Below, piece by piece: positions 1 to 7,674 of a stretch of DNA of 8,884 nt. The stretch is taken from positions 1 through 8,884 of the forward strand of contig DOOY01000024.1 in NCBI GenBank assembly GCA_003514765.1, in the 5' to 3' direction. A model generated the notes under the pieces. That model was given only the letters and a program-made list of their open reading frames with translations. It was not told the DNA's origin and did no database searches. Origin of the DNA: Nitrosomonas sp. (GTDB lineage: Bacteria > Pseudomonadota > Gammaproteobacteria > Burkholderiales > Nitrosomonadaceae). Every line of letters begins with the position of its first letter. Position 1 is the stretch's first letter. Both the position numbers and the translations under genes were made by a program.

Positions 1-3000
1 CCTGGACCATCAATCTGACTTCTCCCTCCGGTCCGCGGGGTAATCTGTATTCGGGTACTGATACGTTCCTTGAGCATTGGCACATGCGAAATTACACCGA
101 TCAATTTGCCGTTTTGTTGTAAGCTTGCAAGTGTCTCGAGCGCTGTATCGAGTACATCTTCATCCAACGTCCCAAAACCTTCATCCAAAAATAACGAATC
201 AACCCGGACGTTTTTGCTGGCCATATGTGAAAGCCCCAATGCCAGCGCCAAGCTCACGATGAAACTCTCTCCACCCGAGAGATTCTTGGTAGATCTAATT
301 TCACCGCTTTGATAACTGTCTATTACATTCAACTCGAGTGGCTGCAAATCATCGCGCATCAACAAATACCGATCGGTGAGTTTTTGTAACTGCCGATTAG
401 CATGGCCGATCATGATTTCAAAAGTCAACCCTTGTGCAAAGTTACGATATTTCTTTCCGTCAGCCGAACCAATCAGACTATGCAATTGATCCCATCGATC
501 ACATTCCAATTTTTGTGCTTCAATTAACGTCTGCTTTTCGTTGATTTTTTCCATAGCCGCTCTATTATGTGCCAGCTTATGTTTTAGTCCGGCAATATCA
601 TCCTGGAGCAGCTTTAATGCTTGCCCGGATAACTTGCTTTCATGTTCCAGCGCCTCTCGTTTGGATGCCGTCATTTTCCTGCCAATTTCTGTCGCAAGGC
701 GGTGCTCCCGATCTTTTTTTCGCACCTGCAAATCCGCATACCGATTATCGAGTGCCTTTGCTTTGGTCTTTATTTTCTCTCTTTCATGTAACGTTAAACG
801 TTCGGCAACAAACAACCGTTCATCGGCAAATCCGGCCGCTTGCAAGGTATCCAAAAATGCAGCTTCGAGTTTCTCAAGTTCATGCTCTTTTTTCTCAATG
901 CGCGCTTTTTGCGAAGCAATATATGTTGCGATTGTATGGTGCCGTTGCCTGGCTTCATCCCAAGATAGCCGTTCGGTTTTTTCCTTCAATTCTGCATCTA
1001 GTACAGCTTTTTCCAACCGAATTTCCTCTGTATCCGGATTCCGGATTCCAAACAAATTCTGACGCTCAATACTTTGCTTCTCAGATTCTTTCTTGAGCGC
1101 ATTCAGCGTAGATTGTTTTTCGTGCAGCACCTTGTCCTGGGCTTTAATAACCGCTGCGAGCCTTTTCAGATCGCTCTCCAGTTGAGTAATTCGTTTTTCT
1201 ATTACAGTTTGCTGTTCTACTCGATACCGCCAGTTATCCAACCGTTTTTTCAGCGACTCCAGAAATAAGTTCAGATCTGTACCGGGCATTTCCTGAATAT
1301 CCAATGGTTGCAGTCTGGCCAGCGCAGATCGCTTCAAGTCAGCCCAATGTTGACTACTTTTCTCAAGCGCCATTGTCATATCCTGCAGACTTTTTTCGAC
1401 ATTTTTTTGCTCATTCACTGCATCTGTTTCAAGCTTTTCATATACTGTCACCTCCCTCAGTGCCTGTTTTTCTGTTGTTTCCAACACCTGGATTTCAGCT
1501 TCAAGTCGCTCGGCCTTTTCAATGAACGCAGCCAGCTTTGCAACTTTTTTCTCGGTTTCATCCATCTGTGGAACGTTACCTGCTGCAAATGGATGTTCTG
1601 TGGATCCGCAAAGTGGACAAGGTCTGCCGTCTTCGAGCCTGATTCTCTCAGATTCAAGATCAGCAATTCTGCGCAATAAAGCCATCTCGCGCAGTAAAAC
1701 GTCTTTTTCTGCACGATACTCGCGCAGCAGGCGATTAGCCAGCAATGTATTTAAATCGTTCCTGTGGCGTTCAGTCTTTTTTTGCGCATCCAACAGCTCC
1801 TGTTTACGAACGGCAAGTAAATCTGCTTGAACAGTGTGGTTCTTCCGGGCCGATTGCAGTTGTGCCATTACTTTTTCAAGCGTTTCTTTTTTTTCGGCGA
1901 TATCCTTCTGAACTGAAATCAGGCTGTTCAACTGTTCCTCAATCCCGGTCAGATCACTGACAAGCCGCTCATCCCGGGCATTCTTTTGCAAGTAATCCTT
2001 TTCTTGCCTTAAATCATTCCGGGCCGCTTCCAGTTTCTTTTGTTTCTGCACCTGAATACTTTTGTCCAGCGCTATTTGCCCGGCAATTTTCTCACGTTGT
2101 GCAGCTGCAACCCCGATTGCTTGCTTTTTGTCAGCCAGTTGTTGATCAAGTATACGTATTTTCTGAATTAACGGCGCTTTGGATTTCTGTGCATGTCTGA
2201 CCTTCACGGTTACCTGTTCGGCATATCTCAACATCTTTTCTGTTTTCTGAACGTGAAAGGCTACTTCAGGCAGCCTGGATTCCTCACTTTTGAGCGATTG
2301 CCGGTCTTCAACCTGCTGCTGTCTGACAGAAGTCAATGTGGCGTAATGACCATCAAGTTCAGCAGCTTTTTGAGCACGGCACAGCCGTTCCCGCTCCGGT
2401 TTAAAAACTGCAAGTTCAATATTCAGTTTTTCAACCGCTGCAGACAAGGTGTTGATTTCCGCTTGCAAGTCATCAATATTTTTTAACCAAGCAAGTGCAT
2501 TATTTGTTTGCAGTATTCTCGCGGTAATCTCAGCTTCCTGTTTTTGTTTCTCGTGCAACTCACGGTTCATTTCGATTTCCTGTTCACCGGTCAGAATTGT
2601 TACACCTGAAATTTGTGCCTGCAACAGGTTTAATTTTTCACGCTCAATGCGCTGTCGTTCATGTACTTTAATGGATATCCGGCTATAAATATCGGTACCC
2701 GTGATTTGCTCCAGTAGCGGCGCCCGTTCGTCGGAGTCTGCCTGCAAAAATGCCGCAAAACCACCCTGTGCAAGTAACATCGAACGAGTAAAACGATCAA
2801 AATCCATTCCGGTCACCCTCTCGATCTGTCTGGCGACTTCAAGCATTTTTGTCTCCAGCACTTTTCCAGAGTCGGCTTCGGCAATTTCATGCCGGGGTAC
2901 CTGCAATTCGCCATCCGGTTTTTTCCGTGCCCGATGTTGACTCCAGTGACAACGATAACGGCCCGCCTGGGTTGCAAAAGTCACTTCGGAAAAACATTCC

Positions 3001-3230
3001 CCTGTCTGGCGAGACATAATTTCATTATTACCTTTGGTAACTTTATTGAGCCGCGGGGTGCGTCCATAAAGTGCCAGGCATATGGCATCGAGGATTGTCG
3101 TCTTACCCGCACCGGTTGGACCGGTAATCGCAAAAATCCCGTCTGATATAAATGCGGGATGCGTAAAATCAATCGCCCATTCACCGATCAGTGAATTTAG
3201 ATTTTGAAACCTTACGTGAAGAATACGCAC
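1..3230 (-). CDS. sbcC: Exonuclease SbcC, ATPase/coiled-coil subunit of SbcCD (partial, C-terminal end outside window)
   Basis: Rad50-like ATPase of the cytoplasmic SbcCD complex, which with SbcD opens DNA hairpins and trims protein-blocked or broken ends. The frame is open from a GTG start at 3230 to the left edge (1076 codons). Visible motifs: N-terminal RILHVRFQNLNSLIG, Walker A GPTGAGKT (residues 37-44), Q-loop Q155 in LLAQGGF, long Lys/Glu/Gln-rich coiled coils, zinc-hook CPLC (538-541), signature LSGGES (984-989), Walker B LFLDE (1013-1017) and H-loop H1049 in ISH. The hook sits almost exactly mid-protein, as expected for two antiparallel arms of equal length. The last readable residues (PRTGGRSQIDGP) look like the usual SbcC tail, so only a few codons should be missing. 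Slightly longer than E. coli SbcC (1048 residues). The GTG start is supported by a strong ribosome binding site 6 nt upstream. It is co-transcribed with sbcD. Confidence 0.96.
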   Translation of the reverse strand, partial: MRILHVRFQNLNSLIGEWAIDFTHPAFISDGIFAITGPTGAGKTTILDAICLALYGRTPRLNKVTKGNNEIMSRQTGECFSEVTFATQAGRYRCHWSQHRARKKPDGELQVPRHEIAEADSGKVLETKMLEVARQIERVTGMDFDRFTRSMLLAQGGFAAFLQADSDERAPLLEQITGTDIYSRISIKVHERQRIEREKLNLLQAQISGVTILTGEQEIEMNRELHEKQKQEAEITARILQTNNALAWLKNIDDLQAEINTLSAAVEKLNIELAVFKPERERLCRAQKAAELDGHYATLTSVRQQQVEDRQSLKSEESRLPEVAFHVQKTEKMLRYAEQVTVKVRHAQKSKAPLIQKIRILDQQLADKKQAIGVAAAQREKIAGQIALDKSIQVQKQKKLEAARNDLRQEKDYLQKNARDERLVSDLTGIEEQLNSLISVQKDIAEKKETLEKVMAQLQSARKNHTVQADLLAVRKQELLDAQKKTERHRNDLNTLLANRLLREYRAEKDVLLREMALLRRIADLESERIRLEDGRPCPLCGSTEHPFAAGNVPQMDETEKKVAKLAAFIEKAERLEAEIQVLETTEKQALREVTVYEKLETDAVNEQKNVEKSLQDMTMALEKSSQHWADLKRSALARLQPLDIQEMPGTDLNLFLESLKKRLDNWRYRVEQQTVIEKRITQLESDLKRLAAVIKAQDKVLHEKQSTLNALKKESEKQSIERQNLFGIRNPDTEEIRLEKAVLDAELKEKTERLSWDEARQRHHTIATYIASQKARIEKKEHELEKLEAAFLDTLQAAGFADERLFVAERLTLHEREKIKTKAKALDNRYADLQVRKKDREHRLATEIGRKMTASKREALEHESKLSGQALKLLQDDIAGLKHKLAHNRAAMEKINEKQTLIEAQKLECDRWDQLHSLIGSADGKKYRNFAQGLTFEIMIGHANRQLQKLTDRYLLMRDDLQPLELNVIDSYQSGEIRSTKNLSGGESFIVSLALALGLSHMASKNVRVDSLFLDEGFGTLDEDVLDTALETLASLQQNGKLIGVISHVPMLKERISTRIQITPRTGGRSQIDGP

Positions 3231-3236
3231 CAGCTG

Positions 3237-3242
3237 CCTCCC
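3237..3242 (-). promoter_or_regulatory. Ribosome binding site of sbcC
   Basis: On the minus strand GGGAGG lies 6 nt before the GTG at 3230 and shares its first base with the last base of the sbcD TAG stop. This is the strongest Shine-Dalgarno in the window. It fixes the sbcC start at GTG and suggests that sbcC translation follows directly on sbcD. Confidence 0.8.
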
Positions 3243-4537
3243 TACTTATGCGCGCGTTCATCTTCATAAAGAGACATCACCACTTCCTTGTAAGCTTGCA
3301 CTAATTCCGGCCGCTGCCTATTTGACACATTGTGTGCGGTCAGACAACGCTCGAACACGTCGTTGACATTCATATCATCCAGCGTTTCTTCATCGTGCAT
3401 TCGATTAAGCACGCGATCAATGATACGTGTATTTTTAACGCGCAGTACTTCCAGCTTTGATCCCGCAATAACTGCATCCAGGCGCTCACGCAGGTTTTTC
3501 TGCATCTCATCACCCTCGAATATGACTTCGAGCCAGACATCAGATTCGGTCGCTGATAATTCCAGAATTCTACTTGAAATGGCCTTCCAGTCGCCCTTGA
3601 CACGTTCTAGCAGCTGAAAGACAGGCACTGGAACAAGCGTGATTTTTGCCTGGTGACTTTCGATTGACTGAGTGCCATGATCTTTGTGATCAACAAATTC
3701 AACAATCACCACACTTTTTTGCTGTCTTGCCTCACCAAATCCCATTGGTAACGGCGAACCGCTGTAACGTCTGACTTCAGAACCACCCACTTTCTGCGGC
3801 ACATGCAAATGCCCGAGCGCCAGATAATCCAGACTGTCCGGAAAAATACCCGCCGAAACATGCGCCAGTGACCCGACATACAGTTCCCGCACCCCGTCGC
3901 CTTCGACGGTTTGCCCTCCGGCAGCAAAAAGATGACCCATGGCAACAATCGGTATCGTCTGTTTTGCTAATCGCACAAGTTTCCGCTGCTGTTTCATAAG
4001 TTCATCGCGTTTTTGTACTGCAATGGCAACCACTTCGCTGTAGTGATTGCGTATACCTTCAATCAGTTTACGTTCCTTGTCTTCAATGCTTTCACCTGCC
4101 TCCACCAAACGAATATCACGGTCCCGCAGGTAAGGGACGGCACAGACAATCAATTCCGGCGTTCCATTTTCGTTTTTGAGCACAAGCACTTCATCGTTTA
4201 GACGCTCAGGCACGCTGCCCACAACATGCACATCAAGCGCTTTCAGCAGTTCTCTCGGCGCATTGAGAAACGAAGGCGAATCATGATTACCCGCAACCAC
4301 CACAACATGACGGCAACAGGATGCCGCAATTCGGCAAAGGAAACGATAGTAAAGCGCCTGTGAAGCATTACTCGGCGTAGTGGTATCAAACACATCGCCT
4401 GCGACCAATAAAACATCAACTTCTTCACGTTGAATTATTTCTACCAGCCAGGATAGAAATGTCTCAAATTCAGCGTAACGTTTACGGCCATAAAGGGTTC
4501 GGCCGATATGCCAGTCGGAGGTATGGAGAATCTTCAT
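3242..4537 (-). CDS. sbcD: Exonuclease SbcD, Mre11-like nuclease subunit of SbcCD
   Basis: Metallophosphoesterase subunit of the SbcCD nuclease. It carries the Mn-dependent active site, while SbcC supplies ATP-driven DNA clamping. All phosphoesterase motifs are present: DWHIG (D8, H10), AGDVFD (46-51, metal-bridging D48), GNHD (83-86, with N84 and H85), MGH (H202), and GHLH (H243 and H245). GSPLPMGFGE follows shortly after, as in the SbcD family. The C-terminal part (about 300-431) should be the capping/SbcC-binding region. It is 431 residues against about 400 in E. coli. The start MKILHTSDWHIG is canonical, although the bases before the ATG (GTGACTGTAAATC) hold no clear Shine-Dalgarno. The TAG stop is 11 nt from sbcC, so the two form an operon. 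Upstream is a 305-nt spacer that separates it from lipA. Confidence 0.97.
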   Translation of the reverse strand: MKILHTSDWHIGRTLYGRKRYAEFETFLSWLVEIIQREEVDVLLVAGDVFDTTTPSNASQALYYRFLCRIAASCCRHVVVVAGNHDSPSFLNAPRELLKALDVHVVGSVPERLNDEVLVLKNENGTPELIVCAVPYLRDRDIRLVEAGESIEDKERKLIEGIRNHYSEVVAIAVQKRDELMKQQRKLVRLAKQTIPIVAMGHLFAAGGQTVEGDGVRELYVGSLAHVSAGIFPDSLDYLALGHLHVPQKVGGSEVRRYSGSPLPMGFGEARQQKSVVIVEFVDHKDHGTQSIESHQAKITLVPVPVFQLLERVKGDWKAISSRILELSATESDVWLEVIFEGDEMQKNLRERLDAVIAGSKLEVLRVKNTRIIDRVLNRMHDEETLDDMNVNDVFERCLTAHNVSNRQRPELVQAYKEVVMSLYEDERAHK

Positions 4538-4842
4538 GATTTACAGTCACACAGTGGACTATGAAACGAAAAACGAGAAAATATAAGCCGCCATCCCGTC
4601 GGCGCAGCCTACTAATCAGGCATTGAATAGCGTTTATCAGCGAAGGAAACAGATGAAATATTTTTAATTAACAAACGCGGCGGCATAACGTCCCCGCCTG
4701 TTCTCTGTTTTTACAAACCAATTTCACAATTCGCGGCAACACTTAAGTTAGCAATATACAAAGAGCGTATTACACCGAATTTTTTCATCGCGCATACTAT
4801 TGCATATAGAGGCATTATCCTATTCAGGATTTTTATAGAGCC
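4538..4842. other. Intergenic spacer between lipA and sbcD
   Basis: This 305-nt stretch is the only sizeable non-coding gap. It is AT-rich apart from two short GC-rich patches. GGCGG at 4679-4683 can pair with CCGCC at 4694-4698 across a 10-nt loop; neither strand carries a convincing U tract directly after it (plus strand TGTTCTCTGTTTTT, minus strand GCGTTTGTTAATT). The second patch is listed separately as a possible terminator. I looked for a sigma70 promoter for sbcD on the minus strand and found AT-rich hexamers such as TATATT (4581-4586) but no matching -35. Short peptides can be read on both strands (21 and 25 codons) without ribosome binding sites. The spacer most likely holds the end of the lip operon and the unrecognised sbcDC promoter. 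Confidence 0.6.
4587..4608 (-). terminator. Possible weak intrinsic terminator downstream of lipA
   Basis: On the minus strand CGCC pairs with GGCG around an 8-nt loop. The stem is extended by GC/GC across a 2-nt bulge and followed by TTATATTTTCTCGTTTTT. The stem is short and bulged, and it sits about 235 nt past the lipA stop and about 50 nt before sbcD, so it could instead be a leader structure of sbcD. Weak call made by eye, without an energy calculation. Confidence 0.25.
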
Positions 4843-5787
4843 TCAAACCACACCCGCTTCTTGTGCCTGCAGATCGGCATGATAACTGGAACGTACCATA
4901 GGCCCGCAGGCGGCATGAGTAAAACCTATCTTCACCGCAGCCTGCTCAAATGCTTCGAAGCCTTTAGGCGTAACGTAACGCAGAACCGGCAAATGGCCAA
5001 TACTGGGTTGCAAGTATTGACCAATGGTCAGCATCTCCACATGATGAGCACGTAAGTCGTGCAGTACCTGCAGGATTTCCTCGTCGGTTTCACCAAGCCC
5101 TACCATCAATCCGGATTTTGTGGGAATTTCAGGAAACCGGGCTTTAAAATCCATTAAAAGTTTCAATGAATGCTGGTAATCAGCGCCCGGACGGCATTGC
5201 TTATACAGTCTCGGAACGGTTTCCAAATTATGATTTAACACATCAGGCGGACATGCAGCCAGTTTCTCCAGCGCAACTTCCAGTCTGCCTCTAAAATCAG
5301 GCACCAGTATTTCAATTTTTGTTTGCGGCGCATGTTGACGTATTTCATGGATGCAATCGGCAAAATGCTGCGCACCGCCATCGCGCAAATCGTCACGATC
5401 CACACTCGTAATAACCACATACTTCAGCTTCATGGCGGCAATGGATTGCGCCAGATGCAGCGGTTCCTCAGAATCAGGCGGCTTTGGCCGGCCATGGGCC
5501 ACATCGCAAAAAGGACAACGTCGTGTACACAGATCACCCAGAATCATGAAGGTCGCTGTTCCTTTGCCGAAACATTCACCAATATTCGGACAAGAAGCTT
5601 CTTCACAAACGGTGTGCAGTTTTTGCTTCCTCAGAATGCGTTTGACTTCATGGAATGCCTGACTGTTGGAAGAACGTACGCGAATCCAGGATGGCTTACG
5701 CAACAAATCCTCTCGAGATTGCGGACTGATTTTAACTGGGTTACGTGCCGTTTTGTCAGCACCTTTCTGACGTAATTCAGATGTCAT
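4843..5787 (-). CDS. lipA: Lipoyl synthase (radical SAM, EC 2.8.1.8)
   Basis: Cytoplasmic radical SAM enzyme that inserts sulfur at C6 and C8 of protein-bound octanoyl groups, completing lipoyl-lysine on E2 subunits and GcvH. It carries both iron-sulfur cluster motifs: the sacrificial auxiliary cluster motif [12 protein letters not shown] (Cys61, Cys66, Cys72) and the SAM-binding CTRRCPFC (Cys87, Cys91, Cys94). RSSYHAD at 299-305 supplies the conserved serine ligand of the auxiliary cluster. [10 protein letters not shown] and [11 protein letters not shown] are also typical. The 314 residues match the family (E. coli 321). The start is the only good one near the conserved region. An AAGGA at 5803-5807 lies 15 nt upstream, rather far for an efficient Shine-Dalgarno. 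It follows lipB by 23 nt and is probably the last gene of the operon. The N-terminal 25 residues are basic and variable, which is normal for LipA. Confidence 0.98.
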   Translation of the reverse strand: MTSELRQKGADKTARNPVKISPQSREDLLRKPSWIRVRSSNSQAFHEVKRILRKQKLHTVCEEASCPNIGECFGKGTATFMILGDLCTRRCPFCDVAHGRPKPPDSEEPLHLAQSIAAMKLKYVVITSVDRDDLRDGGAQHFADCIHEIRQHAPQTKIEILVPDFRGRLEVALEKLAACPPDVLNHNLETVPRLYKQCRPGADYQHSLKLLMDFKARFPEIPTKSGLMVGLGETDEEILQVLHDLRAHHVEMLTIGQYLQPSIGHLPVLRYVTPKGFEAFEQAAVKIGFTHAACGPMVRSSYHADLQAQEAGVV

Positions 5788-5810
5788 ATAATGTTTATTA
5801 TTTCCTTTTC

Positions 5811-6476
5811 TTAATGGGTTAGTTCATTTTGCAAATAATCGGCAAGTTTAAGGCTTAACACCTCCAATCCATCCGTGATCCCCTGATCCTTTGTTTGCGT
5901 CACCCGCATACCGGCATAGCCACATGGGTTAATAGCAGAAAACGGTCGCAAATCCATATCAACATTCAATGCAATACCGTGGTAACAGAAATTTTTTTTT
6001 ATTTTCAACCCCAGCGATGCAATTTTAGCCGTATCGACATAAACACCCGGTGCACTGGTGCGCCCATGCGCTTTGACCCGGTATTCATCCAACAAGTTTA
6101 TCACAGCATTTTCCATTCTTCTGACCAGTTCACGCACGCCCAGTTTTAAACGCCTGATATCCAAAAGTAAATAGGCGATTAACTGTCCTGCACCGTGATA
6201 GGTTATCTGTCCTCCGCGGTCTGTTTTGATCACGGCAATATCATTTTCAATCAATAAATGTTCCGGTCTACCGGCAACACCTTGTGTATAAACAGCAGGA
6301 TGCTGTAATAACCATATTTCATCACATGTTTGTGGTGTGCGCGTATCGGTGAAGTCCTTCATTGCCTGCCAGGTCGGATAATAATCTACCAGTCCCTTTT
6401 GTTTGATAACAAACCGGAAACCAGGCACATTCTTATCATTCGGCGCTGTATATATCGTACCCTGGTTCACGCCCAT
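5811..6476 (-). CDS. lipB: Octanoyl-[acyl carrier protein]:protein N-octanoyltransferase (EC 2.3.1.181)
   Basis: Moves octanoyl from acyl carrier protein to a lysine of lipoyl domains, the substrate for LipA encoded next door. The family hallmarks are RGGQITYHG (87-95), APGVYV (142-147), KIASLG with catalytic Lys151, HGIALN, and INPCGYAGM with the nucleophile Cys185. This is the Lys/Cys dyad seen in the family. It is 221 residues against 213 in E. coli. About 17 residues precede the conserved GL.DY.P segment, so a downstream GTG at residue 17 is a possible alternative start. The annotated ATG is preferred because it falls 1 nt after the ybeD stop (TGATATG), an arrangement typical of translational coupling, and no independent Shine-Dalgarno is visible. 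An A9 run crosses codons 159-162, between the two catalytic residues. Confidence 0.97.
   Translation of the reverse strand: MGVNQGTIYTAPNDKNVPGFRFVIKQKGLVDYYPTWQAMKDFTDTRTPQTCDEIWLLQHPAVYTQGVAGRPEHLLIENDIAVIKTDRGGQITYHGAGQLIAYLLLDIRRLKLGVRELVRRMENAVINLLDEYRVKAHGRTSAPGVYVDTAKIASLGLKIKKNFCYHGIALNVDMDLRPFSAINPCGYAGMRVTQTKDQGITDGLEVLSLKLADYLQNELTH
5992..6000 (-). repeat. A9 homopolymer inside lipB
   Basis: Nine consecutive A on the coding strand (T9 on the plus strand) in the codons for Ile-Lys-Lys-Asn (159-162). It is one of the longest single-base runs in the window. A one-base slip here would remove the catalytic Cys185 region. Confidence 0.9.
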
Positions 6477-6477
6477 A

Positions 6478-6741
6478 TCAGAGAACGACCGACACCATCG
6501 GATGATTGGTCAATGCGCGATAAAGCGCATCCAGTTGACTGCGTGATGTTGCGCGAATAGTGCAGGTAATACTGAGATAATTCCCACCCTTGCTGGAGCG
6601 AACCTCCACGGTGGCTTCATCGAAATCAGGCGCATGATGTTTAACGATCGCCAGCGTTATTTGTTCAAAATCCTGTTCCGCTTTACCCATAATTTTAATC
6701 GGGAAATCGCAAGGATATTCAATTAAGGATTCTTCAGACAT
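6478..6741 (-). CDS. ybeD: DUF493 / UPF0250 family protein YbeD
   Basis: Small cytoplasmic protein of the DUF493 (YbeD) family, 87 residues like E. coli YbeD. Recognisable features are the IEYPCDFPIKIMG start, the KGGNYLSIT strand, and the RSQLDALYRAL helix followed by HPMVSVVL at the C terminus. The E. coli structure has an ACT-like regulatory fold, but no biochemical function is established to my knowledge. Its place directly before lipB is conserved (E. coli order is dacA, ybeD, lipB, lipA), and here the stop is 1 nt from the lipB ATG, so the two are probably coupled. The ATG is preceded by a U-rich leader (T8, A, T5) with no Shine-Dalgarno. A role in modulating lipoate attachment is only a guess from neighbourhood. 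Confidence 0.93.
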   Translation of the reverse strand: MSEESLIEYPCDFPIKIMGKAEQDFEQITLAIVKHHAPDFDEATVEVRSSKGGNYLSITCTIRATSRSQLDALYRALTNHPMVSVVL

Positions 6742-6783
6742 GCAAAAATAAAAAAAATGGCTGTCATTGTTTAATACGCAGCT
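6742..6783 (-). other. dat-ybeD gap with poly-T leader
   Basis: On the coding strand this 42-nt gap ends in T8, A, T5, GC just before the ybeD ATG. GCTG (6779-6782) can pair with CAGC (6760-6763) across a 15-nt loop right before the T tract. The layout resembles an intrinsic terminator, but four base pairs are too few for a confident call. A 14-codon reading frame starting at 6767 overlaps the ybeD start in another frame. Confidence 0.35.
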
Positions 6784-7638
6784 TTAATTAACCGCGGCAC
6801 CACGCATGTGCGTCGCTTTATATTGTTGATATAGCTGGTGTAACTGTCTAAACTTTGGTCCGGGTTTACCATTGCCGACAGGTTGGTCATTTAAACGCGT
6901 AATCGCCATGATTTCTCTGGTTGAGGAAGTCAGCATGACTTCCTCAGCGGAAAACAATTCATCTTCAGTAATTTCTCTAACCTCATGAATGGTATTGCTG
7001 GCGGCTGCCAGCTCGAGCGTTACGTCATATGTAATGCCCGGAAGCATTAAATGACTCTTGGGCGGTGTAAGCAGTATCTGATCTTTCACGACAAAAATAT
7101 TACTCGCCGATCCCTCTGTAAGAAAACCGTCCCTGACCAGAATCGTTTCAATCGCACCTGCATCAACCGCAATCTGCCGCAGCAATACATTTGGCAGCAA
7201 GGAAATAGATTTGATATCACAGCGAATCCAGCGATTATCACTTGCGGTAACCGCTGCAACACCACTCGTCAGCCATTCCTGCGGCGGCGGCAATAATGGG
7301 TTACTCATGATAAATACCGTAGGCGGCGTATCTGGGAATGCATGATCGCGCTTGGCCACACCACGGGTAATATGAAGGTAAACAGACTGATCCTCGCCTT
7401 TATTCTTGGCAATGATTTGCTCGAGTAGATGATGCCATTCCTCATCTGTATACGGATTTTTTAACCGGATACCGTCCAGGCTATGCTGCAAACGATGCAA
7501 ATGCTCCACCAACCGGAAAGGCTTGCGTGAATAAACAGGAATCACTTCATAAACACCATCGCCAAAAATAAAGCCACGATCCAGTACAGAGATGCAGGCC
7601 TTCTCAATTGGCATGAAATGTCCATTCAAAAATATCAT
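6784..7638 (-). CDS. dat: D-amino acid aminotransferase (class IV PLP enzyme, EC 2.6.1.21)
   Basis: Fold-type IV pyridoxal phosphate transaminase, predicted to interconvert D-Ala plus 2-oxoglutarate with pyruvate plus D-Glu in the cytoplasm. The match to Bacillus-type D-amino acid transaminase is close: DRGFIFGDGVYEV with Tyr30, TRGVAKRDHAFP with Arg97 and His99 (the pair that binds the substrate carboxylate in D-specific enzymes), the PLP lysine Lys143 in DIKSISLLPN, and Glu175 in LTEGSASN. Branched-chain transaminases and 4-amino-4-deoxychorismate lyases share the fold but usually lack the RxH pair. It is 284 residues, the normal length. AAGG at 7643-7646 gives a ribosome binding site 4 nt before the ATG. 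It lies 36 nt after dacA, whose product releases D-Ala, which suggests D-Ala recycling or D-Glu supply. Confidence 0.92.
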   Translation of the reverse strand: MIFLNGHFMPIEKACISVLDRGFIFGDGVYEVIPVYSRKPFRLVEHLHRLQHSLDGIRLKNPYTDEEWHHLLEQIIAKNKGEDQSVYLHITRGVAKRDHAFPDTPPTVFIMSNPLLPPPQEWLTSGVAAVTASDNRWIRCDIKSISLLPNVLLRQIAVDAGAIETILVRDGFLTEGSASNIFVVKDQILLTPPKSHLMLPGITYDVTLELAAASNTIHEVREITEDELFSAEEVMLTSSTREIMAITRLNDQPVGNGKPGPKFRQLHQLYQQYKATHMRGAAVN

Positions 7639-7674
7639 AATGCCTTATCTTAAAAACGTAAATGTAAAATACGA

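Noticed and set aside
541..1096. Two overlapping plus-strand reading frames of 173 and 175 codons.
   Set aside because: They are antisense to the sbcC coiled coil. Lys/Glu-rich coding sequence reads as Phe/Leu/Ser-rich frames on the other strand, and the two frames conflict with each other. The sbcC frame has recognisable motifs on both sides.
1..3230. Possible frameshift or decay in sbcC.
   Set aside because: Walker A, zinc hook, signature motif, Walker B and H-loop all fall in the same frame. Reading the triplets from position 1 to about 2580, and translating the rest, showed no in-frame stop. The gene is merely cut by the window edge.
4561..4626. Plus-strand 21-codon frame starting MKRKTRKYKPPSRRR, a strongly basic peptide.
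   Set aside because: No ribosome binding site, no promoter and no recognisable family; it overlaps the hairpin upstream of sbcD. Chance is the simpler explanation.
4705..4782. Minus-strand 25-codon frame starting MKKFGVIRSLYIANL in the lipA-sbcD spacer.
   Set aside because: Looks loosely like the start of an exported peptide but has no Shine-Dalgarno, no proper hydrophobic core and no homologue I recognise.
6760..6782. Hairpin plus T tract between dat and ybeD as an intrinsic terminator.
   Set aside because: The stem is only 4 bp with a 15-nt loop, too weak to list as a terminator; kept only as an observation.
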